From: an uncultured Collinsella sp.
GTDB taxonomy: Bacteria; Actinomycetota; Coriobacteriia; Coriobacteriales; Coriobacteriaceae
DNA: 38,257 bases
Assembly (NCBI GenBank): GCA_902494345.1
Contig: CABUSV010000021.1
Span: 1-38,257 of the forward strand
Direction: 5' to 3'
Below, in pieces: positions 23,291-31,796 of this stretch. Position 1 is the first letter of the stretch. Each line of letters starts with the position of its first letter. Below the pieces are notes generated by a model. That model was not told the origin of the DNA, searched no databases, and saw nothing but the letters and a program-made list of their open reading frames with translations. The position numbers and the translations under genes are program-made.

Positions 23291-23854
23291 ATGCCTACCA
23301 TTTCTACCGCCGACTTCAAGAACGGCCTCGGTCTCCGCATTAAGGACAAGGTCTACACCATCGTCGAGTTCCAGCATGTTAAGCCGGGCAAGGGCGGCGC
23401 GTTTGTGCGCTACAAGACCCGCGACATCAAGAGCGGCCGCGTCGTCGAGAACACCTGCAATGCCGGTACCAAGTTCGAGAGCGTTATGCTCACCACCCGC
23501 GAGTTCCAGTACCTCTACAACGATGGCACCGACTATATCTTCATGGACAACGAGTCCTATGAGCAGGTTCCCGTTCCCGAGGACATGGTGGGCGAGAACT
23601 CCAAGTGGCTGCGCGAGAACGACATCTGCCAGCTGCTCTTCGCCGACGATGAGCTCATGGGCGTGACCCCGCCGATGTTCATCGAGACCACCATCGTCCA
23701 GACCGACCCGGGCTTTAAGGGCGACACCGTCCAGGGTTCCACCAAGCCGGCCACGATCGACACCGGCGCTGTCATCCAGGTCCCCATGTACCTCAACGAG
23801 GGCGAGGTCATCAAGGTTGACACCCGCGACGGCAAGTTCGTCTCCCGCGTCTAG
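23291..23854 (+). CDS. efp: Translation elongation factor P
   Basis: Helps ribosomes make peptide bonds at polyproline stretches; 187 residues, the usual size. Three beta-barrel domains are expected. The loop tip of domain I reads HVKPGKGGAF with Lys34 at the position that is beta-lysylated in E. coli; no EpmA/EpmB-type modification gene is in this window. The C-terminal YLNEGEVIKVDTRDGKFVSRV is highly typical. The start ATG 23291 has AGAAAGG upstream. It leads the efp-gls24-nusB-xseB-tlyA-nadK-recN gene run. Confidence 0.97.
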   Translation: MPTISTADFKNGLGLRIKDKVYTIVEFQHVKPGKGGAFVRYKTRDIKSGRVVENTCNAGTKFESVMLTTREFQYLYNDGTDYIFMDNESYEQVPVPEDMVGENSKWLRENDICQLLFADDELMGVTPPMFIETTIVQTDPGFKGDTVQGSTKPATIDTGAVIQVPMYLNEGEVIKVDTRDGKFVSRV

Positions 23855-23878
23855 CAACCAACTCTTCTAGGAGGACTC

Positions 23879-24241
23879 ATGCCCCAGGAAATCAAGATTG
23901 ACGGCATCGGCATTTCGCCCGATGTTCTGACCGCCATCGTCTCGCGCGCCGTGTCCGATGTCGAGGGCATCGCCTCCGTTGGCGTCAAGGACCTTGCCAC
24001 CAACCTTGTCTCCATGATGCTCTCGTCCAAGGCCCCGGCTTCTGAGCCGGCGGTCGAGGCCGAGGTCGTTGGCGACAAGCTCGCACTCACCGTGCGTGTC
24101 GTGGTGTTCTTTGGCTATCCGTTCAAGAAACTCGCCGAGGCCGTTCGCGCCGCAGTGGTCGCCGCCATCGATGCCCAGGTTGGCGTTGAGGTCGAGCGCG
24201 TTGACGTTTGCATCGACGGCCTCGTTTTCCCCAAGGAGTAA
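23879..24241 (+). CDS. Asp23/Gls24 family envelope stress response protein
   Basis: A 120-residue protein of the Asp23/Gls24 (DUF322) family, with the typical ISPDVLTAIVSRAVSDVEGIASV start and a central region LTVRVVVFFGYPFKKLAEAVRAAVVAAI. It ends ...VERVDVCIDGLVFPKE, matching the family's closing strand. In staphylococci Asp23 sits at the membrane and its loss triggers cell-wall stress responses; the exact role here is unknown. AGGAGG stands 6 bases before ATG 23879. Its location between efp and nusB is common in Gram-positive genomes. Its stop codon is 3 bases before the nusB start. Confidence 0.92.
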   Translation: MPQEIKIDGIGISPDVLTAIVSRAVSDVEGIASVGVKDLATNLVSMMLSSKAPASEPAVEAEVVGDKLALTVRVVVFFGYPFKKLAEAVRAAVVAAIDAQVGVEVERVDVCIDGLVFPKE

Positions 24242-24244
24242 CCT

Positions 24245-24829
24245 TTGAGCCTTAAGGTTTATCGCGGGCGTACGCTTGCCCGCAGTCAGGCGCTGCAGCT
24301 GTTGTTCCAGGCCGAGGCCACGGACAGCCCGCTCGAGCGCGTCCTCGAGGGTGATTTCCTGATCTCGAAGGGTCCCCTCGACCCCTATGCGCTGGACCTG
24401 TGCCGCTGTGCCTACGAGCATATCGACCGCATCGACTGCGCTCTGCGCTCCGTTGCCAAGAACTGGGATCTTATGCGCATGCCCGGTGCCGACCGCAATC
24501 TGCTGCGTATCGCCGTTTACGAGATGCGTTTCCTCACCGACGAGGAAGTCTCGGACGCCATCGTGATCAACGAGGCTGTCGAGCTTGCCAAGGCCTATGG
24601 CACCGACCAGTCCGCGTCGTTCGTCAACGGCGTGCTGGGCAAGATCGCTCGCAGCGAGGAGCTGCCGGGCGAGGACCTGTATCAGGAGCTGCTGGCCGAG
24701 GACCGTGCGCGCGAGGAGGCCCAGGCCGTCGAGGCTGCCGCCAAGGTTGCCGCCGCTCAGGCTGCGGCCGGCGTTCTCGACGAGGATGCCGAGGTCACCG
24801 AGGCCGAGACCGGTACCGTCGAGGAGTAG
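24245..24829 (+). CDS. nusB: Transcription antitermination factor NusB
   Basis: With NusE (S10) it binds boxA RNA and helps antitermination of rRNA operons. The core helical domain (residues 1-~140) carries GRTLARSQALQLLFQAE, DRNLLRIAVYEMRFL, and VINEAVELAKAYGTDQSASFVNGVLGKIA in family order. An Ala/Glu-rich tail of ~50 residues extends beyond the normal C-terminus (EDRAREEAQAVEAAAKVAAA...). The start is TTG 24245, with AAGGAG six bases upstream inside the end of the preceding gene. The xseB start follows two bases after its stop. Confidence 0.94.
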   Translation: MSLKVYRGRTLARSQALQLLFQAEATDSPLERVLEGDFLISKGPLDPYALDLCRCAYEHIDRIDCALRSVAKNWDLMRMPGADRNLLRIAVYEMRFLTDEEVSDAIVINEAVELAKAYGTDQSASFVNGVLGKIARSEELPGEDLYQELLAEDRAREEAQAVEAAAKVAAAQAAAGVLDEDAEVTEAETGTVEE

Positions 24830-24831
24830 CC

Positions 24832-25071
24832 ATGCCAGAGGGTTCTGTCCGTAACTTTGATGAGATTTCGGACCGTCTGGACCAGATCATCGCTACCGTT
24901 CGCTCCAAAGATACCTCGTTGGAGCGTTCGCTCGATCTGTTTGACGAAGCGATTGAGCTGGGCTCCCGCGCGGTCGATATGGTCGACAAGTTTGAGCTGA
25001 CGCCGCGTGAGGCCGACAAGCTCGAACAGGAATACGATGAGGATGCGGCAAACGAATCCCAGGATAGCTAG
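24832..25071 (+). CDS. xseB: Exodeoxyribonuclease VII small subunit
   Basis: A 79-residue helical protein matching XseB: FDEISDRLDQIIATVRSKDTSLERSLDLFDEAIEL followed (in family order) by a second helix and an acidic tail. It would join XseA to form the ssDNA exonuclease; xseA is not within this window. The ATG 24832 directly follows the nusB stop. GAGGAG at the end of nusB serves as ribosome binding site. Confidence 0.92.
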   Translation: MPEGSVRNFDEISDRLDQIIATVRSKDTSLERSLDLFDEAIELGSRAVDMVDKFELTPREADKLEQEYDEDAANESQDS

Positions 25072-25106
25072 GCCGCATCTCCGGATACGAATGGTTGATG
25101 GCATTC

Positions 25107-25910
25107 ATGAAACGCGTGCGTCTTGATGACGAACTGATTTCACAGGGCATCTGCGCCGATCGCGCGGATGCCCTTCGCACTCTTATGGCCGGCTTGGTCT
25201 CGAGTGGCGGCGAGCGCTTGACTTCGCCGGGGCTCAAGGTGACGCCGGGCCTGCCGCTGCACGTTAAGGGGCGCATTCCCTATGTTGGCCGCGGCGGTCT
25301 TAAGCTCGAAGGCGCGCTTGATGCGTTTGGCATCAATCCGACGGGCCTTGCCTGTCTGGATGTGGGCTGCTCTACCGGTGGCTTTACCGATTGCCTGCTC
25401 AAGCGCGGAGCTGCGGCCGTTGTCTCGGTGGACGTGGGTCGCGCCCAATTCGATTGGTCGTTGCGTCAGGACGATCGCGTGACGCTGCATGAGCGCACCA
25501 ACGTGACGCAGCTGCCCGAGCTTGGCTATGCCGGTGCCATCGACCTGGCTGTGTGTGATGTCTCGTTTACCAGCATCGCGAACATTATCGATGCGGTGCT
25601 GGCGTGCCTGGCGCCTACAGGTTCTTTTTGCACGCTCGTAAAGCCCCAGTTTGAGGCGCCGGCTGCGCTGGTGGGCGAGGGCGGCATCGTGACCGACCCC
25701 GCCGTCCGCCGTGATACGCTTGTGGCGGCGATTGAACTCTTTGCAGCCAAGGGCCTGTTCCCGGTCGATGTGTGCGTTTCACCCATCCATGGTGCCAAGG
25801 GCAACGTCGAGTTTTTCCTGTACGGCACGAGGTTTGCCCCCGGCGACCGCACCGACGACGAGCTTCAATCCCAGGTATCGGTTTTGAGCGAGAAAGCTGC
25901 AACGCTATGA
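25107..25910 (+). CDS. tlyA: TlyA family rRNA methyltransferase / putative hemolysin
   Basis: About 267 residues. An N-terminal S4 RNA-binding domain (KRVRLDDELISQGICADRADAL onward in family order) leads into YVGRGGLKLEGAL, then a Rossmann methyltransferase domain with the SAM motif DVGCSTGGFTDCLL near residue 85. TlyA of mycobacteria 2'-O-methylates 16S and 23S rRNA and affects capreomycin sensitivity; some members were first called hemolysins. The start is uncertain: TTG 25095, ATG 25098 and ATG 25107 are in frame, all with weak ribosome binding sites. I chose 25107 because it matches the usual protein start. Its stop overlaps the nadK start (ATGA). Confidence 0.92.
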   Translation: MKRVRLDDELISQGICADRADALRTLMAGLVSSGGERLTSPGLKVTPGLPLHVKGRIPYVGRGGLKLEGALDAFGINPTGLACLDVGCSTGGFTDCLLKRGAAAVVSVDVGRAQFDWSLRQDDRVTLHERTNVTQLPELGYAGAIDLAVCDVSFTSIANIIDAVLACLAPTGSFCTLVKPQFEAPAALVGEGGIVTDPAVRRDTLVAAIELFAAKGLFPVDVCVSPIHGAKGNVEFFLYGTRFAPGDRTDDELQSQVSVLSEKAATL

Positions 25911-26767
25911 AGGTCTTTCTGGTTCCAAATTACTACAAGCAAGAGGCGGTCGAGAGTGGCCTGATGCTCGAGCTTTGGCTTACGCGCCAGGGCTACGAGG
26001 TCGCATGGGCGGCCGATCAGCGATCCAAGATCCAAAGCACGCCTGATATCGACGGCTCCGATCTGGTCATTACGCTCGGCGGCGACGGTACGTTGCTGCG
26101 CGCTGCCCGTATCCTCAACCATCGTGAGATTCCTATCCTCGGTCTTTCCTATGGTCACCTGGGTTTTTTAACTGCTGCGAGTCCCGAGGAGCGCGACATT
26201 CTGCAGGTCGTGAGTGACGCCCTTTCCGGTGAGCTACATGTGAGCCGTCGCGCTACCATCGCCGCTGATATCGTGTCCGTGCGCGAAGACGGTACGAAGG
26301 ATGTCGTGCGCACCTTCGCCCTCAACGACATGGCGCTTACGCGCGGCCCCCTGTCCGATATGGTCGAGTTTGACATCACGGTGTCCGGTCACCATATCGA
26401 CCGCCTACGCGGTGACGGCGTGGTCGTGTCCACGGCGACTGGTTCTACGGGGTACGCGCTCAGTGCAGGTGGCCCCATTGTGAGCCCCGACTATACGGGT
26501 ATGGTCTGCGTACCCATTGCGCCGCACACCATTCAGGCCCGTGCCTTCTTGACTTCGCCGAGTGATGTCGTCGAAATCTTTATGTCCGATGATCGCCCGA
26601 GCGTTCCGGCGATCGCTATCGATGGACAGTTTATTACCTGCGACGGCACGGTCGAGAGCGTGGCCGTGCGCCGAGGCCCCGGCGATGTGCTGCTGCTCGA
26701 CTACGGCCCCGAGAGTTTTTACAACTCGGTGAGCCGCGTATTCTACGGAGTGCGTCATGATCGATGA
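25907..26767 (+). CDS. nadK: NAD kinase
   Basis: Makes NADP from NAD and ATP or polyphosphate; 286 residues. The signature GGDGT is at 58-62. ALNDM (138-142) matches the conserved ALNE/D motif, and GDGVVVSTATGSTGYALSAGGPIV is the most conserved block, binding the nucleotide. It starts at ATG 25907 inside the tlyA stop and overlaps recN by 11 bases. The tlyA-nadK-recN order is widely conserved. Confidence 0.95.
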   Translation: MKVFLVPNYYKQEAVESGLMLELWLTRQGYEVAWAADQRSKIQSTPDIDGSDLVITLGGDGTLLRAARILNHREIPILGLSYGHLGFLTAASPEERDILQVVSDALSGELHVSRRATIAADIVSVREDGTKDVVRTFALNDMALTRGPLSDMVEFDITVSGHHIDRLRGDGVVVSTATGSTGYALSAGGPIVSPDYTGMVCVPIAPHTIQARAFLTSPSDVVEIFMSDDRPSVPAIAIDGQFITCDGTVESVAVRRGPGDVLLLDYGPESFYNSVSRVFYGVRHDR

Positions 26768-28385
26768 GCTGCAGGTTTCCAACATTGCACTCATTCGCGA
26801 GGCGACGTTGGTTCCGAGCGCGGGCCTAACGGTTCTGACTGGAGAAACCGGCGCCGGCAAGACCGCGCTGCTCTCGGCCCTTAAGCTTATTTTGGGCGAG
26901 CGTGCGGATTCGTCGACGGTGCGCGAGGGCGAGGCGCTGGCGAGCGTCGAGGCACGCCTGTTTGACGGCCCGCACGACACGGAGGGCTTCACGGTCCAGC
27001 GCAGCCTTTCTGCCGAGGGCCGCAGCCGCGTGAAGATTGACGGCTGCATCGCCAGCGTGCGCGAGCTTTCAGAGCGCGTCGGCGTGATGATGGATCTGTG
27101 CGGTCAGCACGAGCACCAGCGCCTCCTCGACCCGGCGCATCACGTTGCCATGGTCGATGCCTGGGCAGGGCGCCCGGCACTCGAGGCACTCGAGCACTAC
27201 CGTGCTTGCTTTAAAGCCTCGCGCGCGGCTGCCAAGGAGGTCCGTCGCGTCGAGGAGGCCTCGCGTGCGCAGGGGAGTCGTGTCGAGGAGGCGCGCTTCG
27301 CCCTGGAGCGCATTGCCGAGGTCGACCCCAGGCCGGGTGAGTATGAGGAACTCGAGCAACTGCTGCCGCGCTCCGAACATGCCGAGGTACTGGTTGCCAC
27401 GGCTAACGATGCCCATGCATCGCTTGCCGCCGAAGGGGGAGCGCTCGATGCCGTGAACAGCGCCGCGGCAGAGCTTTCCCGTATGGCTACCGTCGATCGC
27501 AAACTGGGTGACATTGCCGATGCGCTTTCGGATGTCTGTATCTCCCTTGAGGATTGCGCGAACGAGCTTCGTTCCTATCGCGATGGCGTCGCCTTCGACC
27601 CGCGCGAGCTCGCTCGCATGCGTGAGCGGTATTCCGACCTCAAGGGCCTGTTGCGTCAGTGGGGTCCCACTATGGACGATGTTTTCGCCACGCGCGATCG
27701 CTCGCAAGAACTGCTGTCCCTGGTCGATGATGGCGATGAGCAGATCAAAAAGGCGCGTGAGGCACTCGGGAGCGCCGAGCACGAGTTGTTTGCCGCTGCC
27801 AAGGCACTTAAGCGCGCTCGCAATACGGCGGCCCCGCGCTTCTGCCACGAGGTTGGCCGCCAGATGGCGCGCTTGGAGATGGGTAGTGCCGAGCTCGTCT
27901 GGGAGTCGCGTGATCTTCCCCGTGCTGAGTGGACGCCCGTTGGTCCTTCGAGCTACGAGCTGCTATACCGCAGCGGTGCCGGTTTGACGCCGCGCCCCCT
28001 GCGTCGAATTGCGTCGGGCGGCGAGCTCAGCCGCGTCATGTTGGCGAGTAAAGTAGTTTTGGGTAACGCCGATGGTGTCGATACGCTCGTGTTCGATGAG
28101 GTCGATGCCGGTGTCGGCGGCTCTACCGCACGTGCCCTCGCGAGCGTGCTGGCAGATCTCGCCGCTACGCATCAGGTGATTGTCGTAACTCACTTGGCGC
28201 AGGTCGCCGTCATGGCCGATAAGCATTATGTTGTCAGCAAGGAACCGGGCGATGTTCCCCAGACGCATTTGGACGAGGTAGCCGGCGAAGCGCGTACCGC
28301 CGAGATCGCCCGCATGTTGAGCGGCGATCAATCGGAGGCGAGCTTGGCGCATGCCAAGCAGATGCTTGAAGAAGCTCGAGGCTAG
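26757..28385 (+). CDS. recN: DNA repair protein RecN
   Basis: SMC-like ATPase that acts early at double-strand breaks; 542 residues. Walker A is GETGAGKT (29-36). The coiled-coil arms cover about 150-370. The ABC signature is RRIASGGELSRVMLA and Walker B is TLVFDEVDAGVGG, followed by the conserved QVIVVTHLAQVAVMADKHY. All ATPase parts are present. It is the last gene of the efp-to-recN run; convergent with the rpiR-type gene. Confidence 0.96.
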   Translation: MIDELQVSNIALIREATLVPSAGLTVLTGETGAGKTALLSALKLILGERADSSTVREGEALASVEARLFDGPHDTEGFTVQRSLSAEGRSRVKIDGCIASVRELSERVGVMMDLCGQHEHQRLLDPAHHVAMVDAWAGRPALEALEHYRACFKASRAAAKEVRRVEEASRAQGSRVEEARFALERIAEVDPRPGEYEELEQLLPRSEHAEVLVATANDAHASLAAEGGALDAVNSAAAELSRMATVDRKLGDIADALSDVCISLEDCANELRSYRDGVAFDPRELARMRERYSDLKGLLRQWGPTMDDVFATRDRSQELLSLVDDGDEQIKKAREALGSAEHELFAAAKALKRARNTAAPRFCHEVGRQMARLEMGSAELVWESRDLPRAEWTPVGPSSYELLYRSGAGLTPRPLRRIASGGELSRVMLASKVVLGNADGVDTLVFDEVDAGVGGSTARALASVLADLAATHQVIVVTHLAQVAVMADKHYVVSKEPGDVPQTHLDEVAGEARTAEIARMLSGDQSEASLAHAKQMLEEARG

Positions 28386-28403
28386 ATCGTATCAGCGGTG
28401 TTG

Positions 28404-28436
28404 GTGGGACATAATAGACTGAATTTTTTGTCCCAC
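28404..28436. terminator. Possible bidirectional terminator between recN and the RpiR-type gene
   Basis: GTGGGACA (28404-28411) pairs perfectly with TGTCCCAC (28429-28436) across a 17-base loop containing a run of six T. The T-run sits inside the loop rather than after the stem, so this is not a classical terminator. Confidence 0.35.
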
Positions 28437-28444
28437 TACGCGTT

Positions 28445-29302
28445 TTACTCAACGACCTTATCCGGCTGGATGAGCTCCTCGTAGTAGCTGATATGCTCGC
28501 GCGCGTCTTCAATCTCGGGCAGCAGGAAGTTGTAGATGACTTCGATGATCATCGTGGCGCTGATCTTTGAGAACGCAAAGTCGCCCGTCGTCAGCAGCGC
28601 TTCGTGGTTGACGGTATTAAAAGTGTAGTCTGCCAGGCGTGCGAGCGGGGATTTGCTGTCGCTGCTGATGACGACTACGGTTGCGCCGCAGTTGCGAGCC
28701 GCTTTTGCCATGCGATTCAGTCGGCGCGATTTGCCGGAGTTTGAGATGAGCACGATGACGTCACCCGGGCGTAACGTGAGCGCAAAGCCGATTGATGTCT
28801 CGCTAATGGTGCTCGCCATGCAGCGCAGGCCTAGCTGCGAAAACTTAAACGTCGCATCGAGCGCGACCGCGTTCGTATTGCCCACAGCTGCAAACTCAAT
28901 AACCCCTGCATGCTTAAGGGCATGCACAACAGCCGCCAGCGTATCGTGGTCGATCCCGTCGATGGTCGCATTAAGCTCGCTCACCTTGGCAGCCAGGATG
29001 TTCTTGAGGCTCTGCTCCATATTATCGAGCGAGACCTCGTCGGTCAGGCCCTCGTTGCGCTGGCTTTCCAAATCCCTCGCCAACGAAAACTGAAAGCTGC
29101 GGAAGCTACCAAAGCCCAGCTTGCGGCAGAAGCGCGAAACGGTCGCTTCGGACGTGGCAGCGGCGCGCGAGAGCTGAGCCGCCGTGAGGCGTGGCGCCTC
29201 GGACTGGTGCTCCAATATATAGTCGACAATGCGCTGCTCGGACTCGCTGTATCCCTGATGGGTACTAATGAGGGAAAGTGCGCTCTTGCTACTATCGGTC
29301 AT
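28445..29302 (-). CDS. MurR/RpiR family transcriptional regulator
   Basis: A 285-residue sugar-phosphate-responsive regulator. The N-terminal helix-turn-helix (about 38-62) reads LTAAQLSRAAATSEATVSRF, then CRKLGFGSFRSFQ. The C-terminal SIS domain (about 125-250) contains AVGNTNAVALDA and LISNSGKSRRLNR, the expected sugar-phosphate binding loops. ATG 29302 has AGGAG seven bases upstream; an in-frame ATG at 29350 lacks one. It is divergent from fruA, with palindromic operator-like sites between them, so it likely controls the fructose PTS genes. A TATACT on the minus strand (29356-29351) may be a -10 box, but it would overlap the longer frame. The effector, possibly fructose-1-phosphate, is inferred from context. 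Confidence 0.92.
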   Translation of the reverse strand: MTDSSKSALSLISTHQGYSESEQRIVDYILEHQSEAPRLTAAQLSRAAATSEATVSRFCRKLGFGSFRSFQFSLARDLESQRNEGLTDEVSLDNMEQSLKNILAAKVSELNATIDGIDHDTLAAVVHALKHAGVIEFAAVGNTNAVALDATFKFSQLGLRCMASTISETSIGFALTLRPGDVIVLISNSGKSRRLNRMAKAARNCGATVVVISSDSKSPLARLADYTFNTVNHEALLTTGDFAFSKISATMIIEVIYNFLLPEIEDAREHISYYEELIQPDKVVE

Positions 29303-29404
29303 GGATGGCTCCTGGTTGGCATGAAAATCGGACTCGTTTTGTAATGCCATAGTATAGGGGGATTTTCAATTACAAGATACACCTTGCCGTTTCAAGTGTT
29401 GATG

Positions 29405-29427
29405 GTAAACTTTCACCTACCGTTTAC
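29405..29427. promoter_or_regulatory. Inverted repeat GTAAAC-N11-GTTTAC (operator candidate)
   Basis: A perfect 6-bp inverted repeat, GTAAAC at 29405-29410 and GTTTAC at 29422-29427, lies between the divergent rpiR-type gene and fruA. The arm centres are 17 bases apart, so they lie on roughly the same face after 1.6 helix turns. It may be a dimer-binding site; no experiment supports it. Confidence 0.4.
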
Positions 29428-29432
29428 GGTTA

Positions 29433-29447
29433 TGAAAGAACCTTTCA
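29433..29447. promoter_or_regulatory. Palindrome TGAAAG-AAC-CTTTCA (operator candidate)
   Basis: A perfect 15-base symmetric site at 29433-29447. GAAA/TTTC symmetry is common in operators of the RpiR family. The half-site CTTTCA recurs nearby (29410-29415, 29496-29501), in keeping with several binding sites for the adjacent regulator. Confidence 0.5.
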
Positions 29448-29574
29448 CCGGAGAATTGCGCCTTGCCTCTTCTCACGCGGACGGTAGGTTGGTATCTTTC
29501 AGTTGTGGAAAAGCGCGCAACGAGGCGCGTGTAGGGGAGCGCCCGCGGGCGCAAATCTTAAGAAGGAGGGACAC

Positions 29575-31578
29575 ATGGCTAAGTTTGACATCATTGCCGC
29601 GACCGGTTGCCCGACCGGCATTGCGCACACCTTCATGGCGAAGGAGGCGCTGGAGAAGGCGGCTGCCGAGCGAGGTCTGACCATTAAGGTCGAGACTCAT
29701 GGCCAGGTCGGTGTCGAGAACGAGCTCACCAAGAGCGAGATCGCTGGCGCCAAGGCCGTCGTTGTCGCAGCCGATAAGGATGTCCAAGCTGAGCGTTTCG
29801 CCGGCAAGCCCATGGTTTCCGTTGGTGTTTCCAAGGCCCTGTCCGTTGAGGCCGCCGGTAAGCTGATCGACCGCGCGCTCGCCGCCAAGGGTGACGACAC
29901 GGTTGCGGCTGCTGCCGATATCGAGGATGAGGTCGAGGAGAAGGAGTCCATCGGCCACGTCATCTATAAGCACCTCATGAACGGCGTCAGCCACATGCTG
30001 GTCTTCGTCGTCGCTGGTGGCGTCCTGACCGCCGTATCGTTCCTGTGGGGCATCACGTCCTTCGATTCGACGGCTGCCGACTACAACAGCTTTGCCGCTT
30101 TGCTCAAGATCATCGGCGGCATCGCCATGAACCTCATGGTTCCGGTGCTTTCCGCCTACATCGCCGAATCCATCGGCAAGCGCCCGGCGCTCGTCCCCGG
30201 TTTCGCTGCCGGTATGATCGCCATCCAGGGCCTGCCTGTTAACGCCGAGACCGGCATGATCGACGCCGGTGGCGCCGGCGTGGGCTTCGGCTTCCTGGGC
30301 GGCATCGTCGGCGGCTTCCTCGCCGGTTATGTCATCCTGCTGCTCGAGAAGGTCTTTGCCGGTCTGCCCAAGAACCTGGACGGCCTCAAGGCTATCTTCC
30401 TGTACCCGCTGTTCTCGACCGCCATCGTCGGTCTGGTCATGCTTGGCATCTCCGGCCCCATGGCTGCCATCAACACCGCCATGATGGACTTCCTCAAGGG
30501 CCTGTCCGCCTCTGGCGCCGTTGTCCTGGGTCTTGCCATTGGCTGCATGTGCGCCTTTGACATGGGCGGCCCGGTCAACAAGGCTGCTTACGTCACCGGT
30601 ACCGCTATGCTCACCGAGGCTCTGGCCGCCGGTGTTGGCACCGATACCTACAACTTCGGCACCAACTTCATGGCTGCCGTCTCCGCGGCTTGCATCGTTC
30701 CGCCGCTGATCACTACCTTCGCCGTCGTTGTCGGCAAGAAGTACTTCAGCCAGGAGGATCACGACGCCGGTGTCGTCAACCTCATCCTTGGTTGCACCCA
30801 CATCACCGAGGGCGCCATTCCGTTCATGACCAAGAATATCTGGCCTGTCATGCCCATCATGATGCTCGGTTCCTCTATCGCTTCGATTCTGACCATTATG
30901 TTCAACGTTCATGATCCGGCGCCCCACGGTGGCTTCCTGGTCCTGCCCGTTGTCGAGAACGGTCCGCTTTGGGTCCTCGCGATCCTCATCGGCGCTGTGG
31001 TCGGTGGCATCCTGTTCGTGGCCTTCAAGAAGTACGACTTCGAGAAGAACCAGAAGGCCGCTCCTGCAGCCAAGCCCGTTGAGGCCCCCAAGGCTGCTGC
31101 CGTCGAGGCCCCCAAGGCCGAGGCTGCCGACTTCGTGAAGGTCGAGAACGTCTTTGTCGCCGAGGACTTCGCTTCTCGTGACGAGGCTCTGAGCTTCGTT
31201 TCCAACCAGGCCGTCAAGGCCGGTATCGCCAACGACGCCGACGCCGTGATGAACGCCTTCCTGGCCCGCGAGGCCGAGGGTACCACGGGCATGATGGAGG
31301 GCTTCGCCATCCCGCATGCCAAGTCCGATGCCATTACCGAGGCTGCCGTCATCGTCGTCAAGGACGAGTCCGGCGTGACCGGTTGGGACACCATGGACGG
31401 CGCTCCCGTCAACGTGGCTATCGCCCTGCTCATCCCCGGTGCCCAGGCCGGTACCACGCACCTCAAGATCCTGTCCAAGGTCGCCGAGGCACTCATGGAC
31501 GAGGACTTCCGTGCCACTGTCAAGGGTTCCACCGACGCCGCCGAGATCGCCAAGACGATCAACGCTCGCCTGGTCTAA
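29575..31578 (+). CDS. fruA: Fructose PTS permease, IIB-IIC-IIA single chain
   Basis: Imports fructose and phosphorylates it to fructose-1-phosphate at the membrane; 667 residues. The IIB domain comes first, with the phospho-Cys at Cys12 in ATGCPTGIAHTFMA. The IIC membrane domain covers about 125-480 and includes VPGFAAGM and GCTHITEGAIPF. A Pro/Ala/Lys linker (about 485-515) joins the IIA domain, with its phospho-His at His581 in FAIPHAK. Many Gram-positive FruA proteins have IIA first, so the B-C-A order is a variant. AAGGAGGG precedes ATG 29575. It is probably controlled by the divergent RpiR-type gene, and ends at a strong terminator. Confidence 0.95.
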   Translation: MAKFDIIAATGCPTGIAHTFMAKEALEKAAAERGLTIKVETHGQVGVENELTKSEIAGAKAVVVAADKDVQAERFAGKPMVSVGVSKALSVEAAGKLIDRALAAKGDDTVAAAADIEDEVEEKESIGHVIYKHLMNGVSHMLVFVVAGGVLTAVSFLWGITSFDSTAADYNSFAALLKIIGGIAMNLMVPVLSAYIAESIGKRPALVPGFAAGMIAIQGLPVNAETGMIDAGGAGVGFGFLGGIVGGFLAGYVILLLEKVFAGLPKNLDGLKAIFLYPLFSTAIVGLVMLGISGPMAAINTAMMDFLKGLSASGAVVLGLAIGCMCAFDMGGPVNKAAYVTGTAMLTEALAAGVGTDTYNFGTNFMAAVSAACIVPPLITTFAVVVGKKYFSQEDHDAGVVNLILGCTHITEGAIPFMTKNIWPVMPIMMLGSSIASILTIMFNVHDPAPHGGFLVLPVVENGPLWVLAILIGAVVGGILFVAFKKYDFEKNQKAAPAAKPVEAPKAAAVEAPKAEAADFVKVENVFVAEDFASRDEALSFVSNQAVKAGIANDADAVMNAFLAREAEGTTGMMEGFAIPHAKSDAITEAAVIVVKDESGVTGWDTMDGAPVNVAIALLIPGAQAGTTHLKILSKVAEALMDEDFRATVKGSTDAAEIAKTINARLV

Positions 31579-31612
31579 TCCAGCAGTTAGCGAATAATAT
31601 CGCCCCTGTAAC

Positions 31613-31648
31613 AAAGGCGGAGACCCTCTCCAGGGCCTCCGCCTTTTT
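31613..31648 (+). terminator. Intrinsic terminator of fruA
   Basis: A perfect 10-bp stem AAAGGCGGAG / CTCCGCCTTT (31613-31622 with 31637-31646), a 14-base loop and five T at 31644-31648. It lies 34 bases after the fruA stop. Confidence 0.9.
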
Positions 31649-31657
31649 CATCCCCAA

Positions 31658-31730
31658 ATAAGTTGCGGTGAAATAGGGACTGTTTAAACGATTCAACCCC
31701 AAATTCAGTCCCTATTTCACCGCAACTTAT
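31658..31730. repeat. Perfect 25-bp inverted repeat
   Basis: The 25 bases at 31658-31682 are the exact reverse complement of 31706-31730; the loop is 23 bases. The arm contains GGTGAAATAGGGACTG. No terminator-like T-run follows. It lies in the fruA-ptsH gap, just after the fruA terminator. It could be a dispersed palindromic repeat, a protein-binding site or a structured RNA. Confidence 0.85.
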
Positions 31731-31796
31731 AAAAGGGCATAGAGAGGGCTGCCTATCGAGTTTTTGTCGCGAACAGGTCATCAGCCAGAATTCCGT

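Noticed and set aside
29473..31614. A 713-codon open frame antisense to fruA
   Set aside because: Same effect; the plus strand shows an intact PTS permease with all phosphorylation sites.
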